A stretch of DNA of 47,739 bases from assembly GCA_030019255.1 (NCBI GenBank), contig JASEFK010000017.1:1-47739 (forward strand). Reading direction: 5' to 3'. Positions 42,262-47,739 of this stretch are shown one piece after another. Made by a program: the position numbers and the translations under genes. The notes under the pieces are model-generated. The model was not told the DNA's origin. It was given only the letters and a program-made list of their open reading frames with translations, and did no database searches. This stretch comes from Actinomycetota bacterium (GTDB lineage: Bacteria; Actinomycetota; Geothermincolia; Geothermincolales; RBG-13-55-18). Positions within the stretch are counted from its first letter, which is position 1; the number at the start of each line of letters is the position of its first letter.

Positions 42262-42684
42262 ATGCAGGTTTACGACTACGTTTCCGGGGCCGTCGCCCGC
42301 GGGGGGACGACGGCGTCCATGGCGACGGGAGGGGCCCGCGAGGACCAGGTGCTGGGCCGGGACGCCTTCCTCAAGCTGCTGGTGGCGCAGCTCAAGAACC
42401 AGGACCCGCTCAACCCGGTGGACAACCAGCAGTTCGTGGCCCAGCTGGCTCAGCTGCAGAGCCTGGAGGAACTGAGGTCCCTGGGCGAGTCGCTGAACGT
42501 CATGGCCAATCTCCTGCTGGCGGGACAGGCCGGAGGGTTGCTCGGCCGAAGGGTGAAGGCCCTGACCCCGCAGGGAGAGGTGGAAGGACGCGTGGAATCC
42601 CTGCGCCTGGAGAGCGGGAGGATCCTTCTCGCCACGGACGCCGGGGAGGTGGACCTGCGGGACGTGGTGGAGGTACACGCCTGA
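42262..42684 (+). CDS. flgD: Flagellar hook cap protein FlgD (short form)
   Basis: Scaffold for hook assembly. 140 residues, the short form seen in Bacillus without the large C-terminal domains. Signature: LGRDAFLKLLVAQLKNQDPL then NPVDNQQFVAQLAQLQSLEE, followed by LGRRVKALTPQGEVEGRVES. ATG at 42262 follows GGGAGGTGAGAGG. Confidence 0.96.
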   Translation: MQVYDYVSGAVARGGTTASMATGGAREDQVLGRDAFLKLLVAQLKNQDPLNPVDNQQFVAQLAQLQSLEELRSLGESLNVMANLLLAGQAGGLLGRRVKALTPQGEVEGRVESLRLESGRILLATDAGEVDLRDVVEVHA

Positions 42685-42700
42685 GAAAGGAGGCTCAAGG

Positions 42701-43108
42701 ATGGGCGGCGTCGGGGAAGTTCTGGGAGCGGGACGGCCGGAGGCGATCCGGTCCGCCCGGGAGGAACGGAAAGGGACGGGAAATAAGGGAGGCCCTTCCT
42801 TCCGCGACGTCCTGGAGGAGACCGGACTGCGCTTCAGCCGCCACGCCGCGGAGCGCCTGGAGAGGCGTGAGATTCCCTTGGAGAAGGGGGACCTGCGCCG
42901 GGTGGAGAGGGCGGTGGCGGCGGCGGAGAGGAAAGGAGCCGTCCAATCCCTGGTCCTGGTGGGGGACGCGGCGCTGATCGTCAACCTGCCCACCAGGAAC
43001 GTGATCTCCGCCTTTCACCGCGCCAAGCTGAAGGACGGGATATTCACCCGCATAGACAGCGCGGTGGTGGTGGAGCGACCCGAGGGCAGGGACGCGGATG
43101 GAAGGTGA
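42701..43108 (+). CDS. TIGR02530-type flagellar operon protein
   Basis: 135 residues. The conserved core is RFSRHAAERLERREIPLEKG then VERAVAAAERKGAVQSLVLV and GDAALIVNLPTRNVISAFHR, the pattern of the small protein found between flgD and flgE in Gram-positive-type clusters. Its molecular role is not established. The N-terminal 40 residues are charged and variable. ATG at 42701 follows GAAAGGAGGCTCAAGG and lies 16 nt after the flgD stop. Confidence 0.88.
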   Translation: MGGVGEVLGAGRPEAIRSAREERKGTGNKGGPSFRDVLEETGLRFSRHAAERLERREIPLEKGDLRRVERAVAAAERKGAVQSLVLVGDAALIVNLPTRNVISAFHRAKLKDGIFTRIDSAVVVERPEGRDADGR

Positions 43109-43195
43109 TGAAGGGTTACGCAAGCGGGTTGCCGGACCTCCTGCGAGGAAGCGACCCGCGTCGATCGGGAGGTCAACGAGGAGGTAGATGGTGCC

Positions 43196-44428
43196 ATGAT
43201 GCGATCCATGTTCTCAGGGGTCTCCGGACTCCGCAACCACCAGACCATGATGGACGTGGTGGGCAACAACATCGCCAACGTGAACACGGTGGGCTATAAA
43301 TCCAGCCAGCTCAGCTTCCAGGATGCCCTCTGCCAGACCCTGAGGGGGGCCAGGGCCTCCACGAGCTACCTGGGGGGGACCAACCCGGTGCAGATCGGGC
43401 TGGGGGTCAAGCTGGCCCTGGTGAGCACCAACTTCACCCAGGGCTCCCTGCAGAACACCGGCCGCATGACCGACCTTTCCATCCAGGGAGACGGGTTCTT
43501 CATCCTCTCCGACGGTGGGGGAGCCTACTACACCAGGGCGGGATATTTCAGCTTCGACGCCCAGGGGAAGCTCATAAACCCCTCCAACGGGTACGTGGTG
43601 CAGGGGTGGATGGCCGACGACACAGGGGTAATCGACACCAACGCTACCCTGAACCCCATCTCCATACCCGTGGGCCAGACCATGGCTCCCCAGGCCACCA
43701 CCACGGTGCGTTTCCAGGGCAACCTGCCCGCCGGCGCCTCGGTGGGCGACAGCTTCGTGACCTCCATCGAGGTCGTGGATTCCCAGGGAGGCAAGCACGC
43801 CCTCACCTTCACTTTCGCCAAGACGGACGTCAACCAGTGGTCCTGGGAAGCCCTGGGCCCGGCGGGAATCTCCGGAAACACCGGGGTCCTGACCTTCGAC
43901 GACACGGGGGCCCTGGCCTCGGTTAGTGGCGGTCCCATAGTGTTCACGCCCGCCGGAGCGGCCACGGTGAGCATTACGCTGGATTTCGGCACCGTGGGCG
44001 GGATCTCGGGGGTCACCCAGTTCGCCTCCGCTTCCACCGTGGCCGCCGTGTACCAGGATGGCTACACCGCCGGTTACCTGCAGAGCATCACCATCAACGA
44101 CAACGGGATCATTACCGGGTTCTTCTCCAACGGGTTGAACAAGCAGCTGGCCCAGATAGCGGTGGCGGTGTTCAACAACCCGGAAGGCCTGATCAAGGTG
44201 GGGGACACCATGTACAGGGTGTCCAGCAATTCCGGGGAGCCCCTGGTGGGCACCTCGGGCACCGGGAACCGTGGGGTGATCACCGCCGGGACCCTGGAGA
44301 TGTCCAACGTGGACCTGGCCCAGGAGTTCACCAACATGATCATCGCCGAACGCGGTTTCCAGGCCAACTCCCGCATCATCACCGCCACCGACCAGATGCT
44401 GCAGGAGCTGGTGAACATCAAGAGGTAA
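43196..44428 (+). CDS. flgE: Flagellar hook protein FlgE
   Basis: Hook subunit, 410 residues. N-terminus: SMFSGVSGLRNHQTMMDVVG then NNIANVNTVGYKSSQLSFQD. Middle: TDLSIQGDGFFILSDGGGAY. C-terminus: LEMSNVDLAQEFTNMIIAER then GFQANSRIITATDQMLQELV. Two adjacent ATGs occur at 43196 and 43199; GAGGAGGTAG is upstream. A GC-rich hairpin follows the stop, much like the one after flagellin. Confidence 0.97.
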   Translation: MMRSMFSGVSGLRNHQTMMDVVGNNIANVNTVGYKSSQLSFQDALCQTLRGARASTSYLGGTNPVQIGLGVKLALVSTNFTQGSLQNTGRMTDLSIQGDGFFILSDGGGAYYTRAGYFSFDAQGKLINPSNGYVVQGWMADDTGVIDTNATLNPISIPVGQTMAPQATTTVRFQGNLPAGASVGDSFVTSIEVVDSQGGKHALTFTFAKTDVNQWSWEALGPAGISGNTGVLTFDDTGALASVSGGPIVFTPAGAATVSITLDFGTVGGISGVTQFASASTVAAVYQDGYTAGYLQSITINDNGIITGFFSNGLNKQLAQIAVAVFNNPEGLIKVGDTMYRVSSNSGEPLVGTSGTGNRGVITAGTLEMSNVDLAQEFTNMIIAERGFQANSRIITATDQMLQELVNIKR

Positions 44429-44436
44429 GGCGGTAG

Positions 44437-44465
44437 GGCCGGGGGCGGAGACCCCGCCCCCGGCC
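44437..44465 (+). terminator. GC-rich hairpin after flgE
   Basis: GGCCGGGGGCGG pairs perfectly over 12 bp with CCGCCCCCGGCC around AGACC, starting 8 nt after the flgE stop. No T-run follows. Because flbD, motA, motB and fliM continue in the same direction, it is more likely an attenuator or mRNA stabiliser than a full stop. Confidence 0.6.
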
Positions 44466-44491
44466 GCATCTCCGAAAGGGAGGTACAGGCT

Positions 44492-44761
44492 TTGATCGAG
44501 GTGACCAGGATAAACGATGACCCGGTGGTCATCAACGCCGAGCTCATCGAGATGATCGAGGCCCGGCCAGACACCATCATTACCATGACCACGGGAAAGA
44601 AGATCCTCGTGGCCGAGAGCGTGAGCGAGGTTGTGCGCAGGGTCATCGAGTACCGGCAGATCATTCGGCCCATCATCCGCACCAACGTTCCCCTCGACTT
44701 CACCGAGTGCACGGTGGTGGAGGATCCGGATAGCGACGTGGTGGAGAAGCGCAAGCAGTAG
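44492..44761 (+). CDS. flbD: FlbD/SwrD-family flagellar protein
   Basis: 89 residues. IEVTRINDDPVVINAELIEM then IEARPDTIITMTTGKKILVA and ESVSEVVRRVIEYRQIIR are the family hallmarks. In Bacillus the homologue SwrD increases motor torque, and the gene is found next to flgE, as here. The start is TTG at 44492 behind AAAGGGAGGTACAGGCT, a strong site. It is followed by motA after 62 nt. Confidence 0.92.
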   Translation: MIEVTRINDDPVVINAELIEMIEARPDTIITMTTGKKILVAESVSEVVRRVIEYRQIIRPIIRTNVPLDFTECTVVEDPDSDVVEKRKQ

Positions 44762-44823
44762 GGAACGAGGCGGCGACATGCGGTTGTTGACGGGAAAAGG
44801 AAATTAATCCGGGAGGCCGAGGA

Positions 44824-45654
44824 GTGGACGTAGCGACCGTCGTGGGCTTGGCCATCACCTTCGGAACCTTCTTCGTGGGCCTTTTCATGTCCGGGAGCAT
44901 CGGGCAATACATAGACGTGCCCTCCCTGGTCATCGTCCTGGGGGGCACGGTGGGAGCGAGCATCCTCGCCGTGGACCTTTCCACCATCAAGGCCGTGCCC
45001 GGGATGCTGAAGCTCATCCTCAGAAAGTACAAGGTGGACGCCATGGGGATCATGGCCCAGCTGGTGCGCTATGCCGAGATGGCCAGGAGAGAGGGCATTC
45101 TCTCCCTGGACAAGGAGCTGAAGAACATCGAGGACCCCTTCATCCAGAAGGCGGTGCAGTTGCTCGTGGACGGGACGGAGCCCGAGCTCATCCGGGACAT
45201 CCTGGAGACGGAGATCATCTTCCTCGAGCAGCGCCACCAGGGGGGGATCCGCTACTTCAACATCTGCGCCGCCCTGGCACCCGCCTTCGGGTTCCTGGGC
45301 ACCCTCATCGGGCTTATCGCCATGCTGGCCAAGTTGAGCGAGCCGGAGAAACTGGGTCCGGCCATGGCCGTGGCCCTGGTCACTACCCTGTACGGGGTTA
45401 TCCTCTCCAACATGGTCTTCATCCCCTTCGCCGAGAAGCTCAAGGGAAAGCACGAGGACGAGGTGCTGGTGAAGGAGATGGTCATCGAGGGAGTCATGTC
45501 CATCCAGTCGGGAGACAACCCGAGGATGGTGGAAGAGAAGCTGAAGACCTTCCTCCCTCCCTCCCTGCGCGAGGAGGCCTCCAAGGCCAGGGAGAAAGCC
45601 AAGGCTAAGGCGGCCGTGGAGGAGGCGGGGGAGGGCGCGCTAAGGGGAGCATGA
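44824..45654 (+). CDS. motA: Flagellar stator protein MotA
   Basis: Ion-channel half of the stator. 276 residues. Four membrane segments are visible: near 1-22, 33-52 (PSLVIVLGGTVGASILAVDL), and a pair near 150-200 (FNICAALAPAFGFLGTLIGL; AVALVTTLYGVILSNMVFIP). The cytoplasmic loop with RREGILSLDKELKNIEDPFI contacts FliG. The start is GTG at 44824 behind GGGAGGCCGAGGA. motB follows 29 nt later. The coupling ion cannot be told from sequence. Confidence 0.96.
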   Translation: MDVATVVGLAITFGTFFVGLFMSGSIGQYIDVPSLVIVLGGTVGASILAVDLSTIKAVPGMLKLILRKYKVDAMGIMAQLVRYAEMARREGILSLDKELKNIEDPFIQKAVQLLVDGTEPELIRDILETEIIFLEQRHQGGIRYFNICAALAPAFGFLGTLIGLIAMLAKLSEPEKLGPAMAVALVTTLYGVILSNMVFIPFAEKLKGKHEDEVLVKEMVIEGVMSIQSGDNPRMVEEKLKTFLPPSLREEASKAREKAKAKAAVEEAGEGALRGA

Positions 45655-45683
45655 GAGCCGCTGGGCAAGCGGGAAGGTGAGCG

Positions 45684-46553
45684 ATGAAGAAGAGAAGGAG
45701 GTCCGCGGGGCAGGACGAGGTCACCGCCACGTGGCTGCAGTCCTACGGAGACATGATCACCCTGATCCTCTGCTTTTTCGTGCTTCTCTTCTCCATGTCC
45801 AGCATAGATGCCAAAAAATGGCAGGCAGTAAGTGAGTCCCTCCAGGAGGCGCTGGGAGGGGCGCCGGAACGGGGCAGCGGCATACAGGAGGGGGATCTAC
45901 CGGCCCTGGAGCAGAAACTGCAGATCGAGGAAGCCGCCGAGCTGGATCTGGAGGAGCTGCAGGAGCTCATGGAGCTGAAGAAGAAAATAGACGCCTACGT
46001 GAAGGATAAGGGCCTTGAGAACATGATCGTTACCGACATCGAGGATGTAGGCCTGGTGGTGCGCATCACCACCGACGAGGTGGTCTTCGACCTGGGGAGC
46101 GCCGTGCTCAAGCCCCTGGCCCTGGCCTTCCTCGACCACCTCGCCCCGCTGCTCAAGGAGACGCGACACGAGATCTGGGTGGAGGGGCACACCGACGACA
46201 TCCCCATCCAGCCGGGGTTCGTCTACCCCTCGAACTGGGAGCTCTCCACCGCCCGGGCCTCCGCGGTGATCAGGTACTTTATCGAGAGGTGGGGGTTCGA
46301 TCCCGCCCGCCTGAGCGCCGCCGGCTATGCAGACACCAAGCCCCGTTTCCCCAACGATTCCCCGGAACATCGGGCCCTGAACCGGAGGGTGGAAATGGTC
46401 ATTCGGCCCTCGAGGAAGGAGAAGGCCGTGGAATCGGCGGGCGTCGACGTGTGGGAAAAGGTGGAGACGGCCTTGGAACAGGCGGCGAGCGAACCGGGGG
46501 TGTCCGTACCGGAGGGGGACTCCGGGGAGGGAAATTCCGCGGAGGGGAATTGA
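45684..46553 (+). CDS. motB: Flagellar stator protein MotB
   Basis: Peptidoglycan-anchored stator half. 289 residues. The single membrane helix has the essential Asp in LQSYGDMITLILCFFVLLFS (Asp23). The OmpA-like domain near 165-250 binds peptidoglycan: HEIWVEGHTDDIPIQPGFVY then SNWELSTARASAVIRYFIER and HRALNRRVEMVI. The Glu-rich C-terminal tail is poorly conserved. ATG at 45684 follows GGGAAGGTGAGCG. Confidence 0.96.
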   Translation: MKKRRRSAGQDEVTATWLQSYGDMITLILCFFVLLFSMSSIDAKKWQAVSESLQEALGGAPERGSGIQEGDLPALEQKLQIEEAAELDLEELQELMELKKKIDAYVKDKGLENMIVTDIEDVGLVVRITTDEVVFDLGSAVLKPLALAFLDHLAPLLKETRHEIWVEGHTDDIPIQPGFVYPSNWELSTARASAVIRYFIERWGFDPARLSAAGYADTKPRFPNDSPEHRALNRRVEMVIRPSRKEKAVESAGVDVWEKVETALEQAASEPGVSVPEGDSGEGNSAEGN

Positions 46554-46639
46554 TGATAGCGAAAGGGAAAGAGGCGGGGGTTCGAGGAGACGGGTAGAGA
46601 ACGGGATTTCGTTGGCATCGCAAGGGAGGTAGGAACAAG

Positions 46640-47626
46640 TTGTCCGAGGTGCTTAGCCAAAAGGAGATCGACGCCCTGCTGGAGGGCCTGCGCAGCGGGG
46701 AGGTGCGCGAGGAGGAGCTCCTGGAGCGGGAGCGCTCTTTTCGAGTGTACGATTTCCGCCGTCCCACCAAGTTTTCCAAGGACAACCTGCGCACTATCCA
46801 CCTGCTGCACGAGACCTTCGCCCGCCAGTTCGCCAACATGCTCACCGGCTACCTCCGCCTGACGGTGCGCGCCACCGTGGAATCCGTGGAACAGCTTACC
46901 TTCGAGGAGTTTTTACGTTCCCTTTCCTCGCCCACCTACATCGCCGTCTGCTCCCTGGGCAGCGAGGAGAAGCCGATCCTGGTGGAGGTGGGACTGGCCC
47001 TGGTCTTTTCCCTCGTGGACCGCATGCTGGGTGGGCCGGGAGTGGGCAACTACGAGGAAAGGGAGCTCACGGAAATAGAGACGGCCATCATGGAGGAGGT
47101 GATGACCCAGCTCCTCATCGCCCTTTCCGGCGCCTGGTCCATGGTCACGGAGGTGAATTTCCGTTTCGACCGGGTTGAGTTCCGGCCCCAGTTCGCCCAG
47201 GTAATATTTCCCAACGAGATCGTTCTCAACGTCTGCGTGGGGGTGAACTTGGGACCGTCGGAGGGTTTCGTAAATCTCTGCCTGCCCTATACCACCCTGG
47301 AGGACGTCCTCGACGAGCTCAACGCCGAGAAGTGGCTCTCCACCCGTCCTCCCGAGTCCCGGCCCATGGGGAAGGAAATGCTATTCCGCACCGATCTTTC
47401 CTCGGCGCGCGTGGAGCTGGTGGCCGAGCTTGGTCGCACCCGCCTCCGGGTATCGGATCTCCGGCACCTGCAGGTGGGCCAGGTGATAAGGCTCAACCGG
47501 CGCATAAGCGATCCCATCAGCGTGAGACTGCAGGACAGGCCGGCCTTCGCCGCCATTCCCGGTACGGCGGGGAGAAGGATGGCGGTGCAGATTACCAGGG
47601 TGTTACTGGAGGACCTGGTGGATTGA
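46640..47626 (+). CDS. fliM: Flagellar motor switch protein FliM
   Basis: C-ring protein that binds CheY-P and changes rotation. 328 residues. The N-terminal VLSQKEIDALLEGLRSGEV is the CheY-P-binding helix. The CheC-like middle contains NLRTIHLLHETFARQFANML and LRLTVRATVESVEQLTFEEF. The C-terminal SpoA/FliN-like domain carries VELVAELGRTRLRVSDLRHL then QVGQVIRLNRRISDPISVRL. The start is TTG at 46640 after GGGAGGTAGGAACAAG. The presence of the CheY-binding helix links this motor to the cheA operon at the other end of the window. Confidence 0.97.
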   Translation: MSEVLSQKEIDALLEGLRSGEVREEELLERERSFRVYDFRRPTKFSKDNLRTIHLLHETFARQFANMLTGYLRLTVRATVESVEQLTFEEFLRSLSSPTYIAVCSLGSEEKPILVEVGLALVFSLVDRMLGGPGVGNYEERELTEIETAIMEEVMTQLLIALSGAWSMVTEVNFRFDRVEFRPQFAQVIFPNEIVLNVCVGVNLGPSEGFVNLCLPYTTLEDVLDELNAEKWLSTRPPESRPMGKEMLFRTDLSSARVELVAELGRTRLRVSDLRHLQVGQVIRLNRRISDPISVRLQDRPAFAAIPGTAGRRMAVQITRVLLEDLVD

Positions 47627-47739
47627 GCGGGAATCACTACGCCGTTTACCGCTTTTATGGCCGGGTCCGGTGGGAAAAACAACGTTGGTAGCGTCAAGGA
47701 TTTTGTGTCAGCCACCTAGCCTTCCTCCTCCCATCCCAG
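47627..47739. other. Window end after fliM, no gene seen
   Basis: The last 113 bp hold only a 23-codon frame overlapping the fliM stop (47621-47692; TTG start), with no family recognised. fliN or fliY, the usual next gene, does not begin here. The base composition is less GC-rich than fliM. Confidence 0.4.

Noticed and set aside
1-47739. CRISPR arrays, tRNA or rRNA genes, insertion sequences, prophage
   Set aside because: No regularly spaced repeats, no tRNA/rRNA-like sequence, and no transposase or integrase was seen in the reading frames.

Overview
The window is almost entirely one motility locus: chemotaxis genes, sensory two-component genes, and a long flagellar gene cluster. The DNA is GC-rich, most genes have strong purine-rich Shine-Dalgarno sites (often a GGAGGTGA-type core), and GTG and TTG starts are common. 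Several features point to a Gram-positive-type flagellum: FliW/CsrA control, YvyF-, TIGR02530- and FlbD/SwrD-type operon proteins, no P- or L-ring genes (flgI, flgH) beside the rod genes, and cell-wall hydrolases between fliJ and fliK. A deep-branching high-GC actinobacterium or a high-GC clostridial-type thermophile would fit. The species cannot be named from sequence alone.

Layout. (1) 1-5386, minus strand: cheA, cheW and a methyl-accepting chemotaxis protein cut off by the window edge. (2) 5387-7842: two gene-poor, relatively AT-rich gaps flanking an XRE-type regulator; the second gap holds a perfect 16-bp palindrome. (3) 7843-14259, plus strand: a GAF/HisKA_3 kinase, a receiver protein with no DNA-binding domain, and a large GAF/PAS histidine kinase that ends 1 nt before the flagellar genes. 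(4) 14261-21326: flgF, flgG, a rod-binding protein, yvyF, flgN, flgK, flgL, fliW, csrA. (5) 21585-25238: a response regulator, then two glycosyltransferases on the opposite strand and a small ORF. (6) 25478-31137: flagellin, flaG, a very long fliD, fliS and a FliT/FlgN-like chaperone. (7) 31374-47626: an HDOD protein, flgB, flgC, fliE, fliF, fliG, fliH, fliI, fliJ, two peptidoglycan hydrolases, fliK, flgD, a TIGR02530 protein, flgE, flbD, motA, motB, fliM.

How the parts fit. FliF, FliG and FliM form the MS- and C-rings. FliH, FliI and FliJ serve the export ATPase. FlgB, FlgC, FlgF, FlgG and FliE build the rod, FlgD, FlgE and FliK the hook, and FlgK, FlgL, FliD and flagellin the filament. FlgN, FliS and the FliT-like protein are filament chaperones, and MotA/MotB is the stator. 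CheA, CheW and the receptor supply the switch signal. FliW and CsrA probably control flagellin translation. The two glycosyltransferases beside flagellin are good candidates for flagellin glycosylation. fliN/fliY, the membrane export genes (flhA, flhB, fliP, fliQ, fliR), sigma-28 and a recognisable flgM are not in this window.

Most notable unexplained structure: a degenerate 77-bp tandem repeat that re-creates a ribosome-binding site and start codon three times just before the NlpC/P60 gene; an in-phase duplicated Shine-Dalgarno-like 15-mer before the small ORF upstream of flagellin; internal duplication in FliD; a Cys-rich sensor module; and a zinc-ribbon-bearing GT2 glycosyltransferase.
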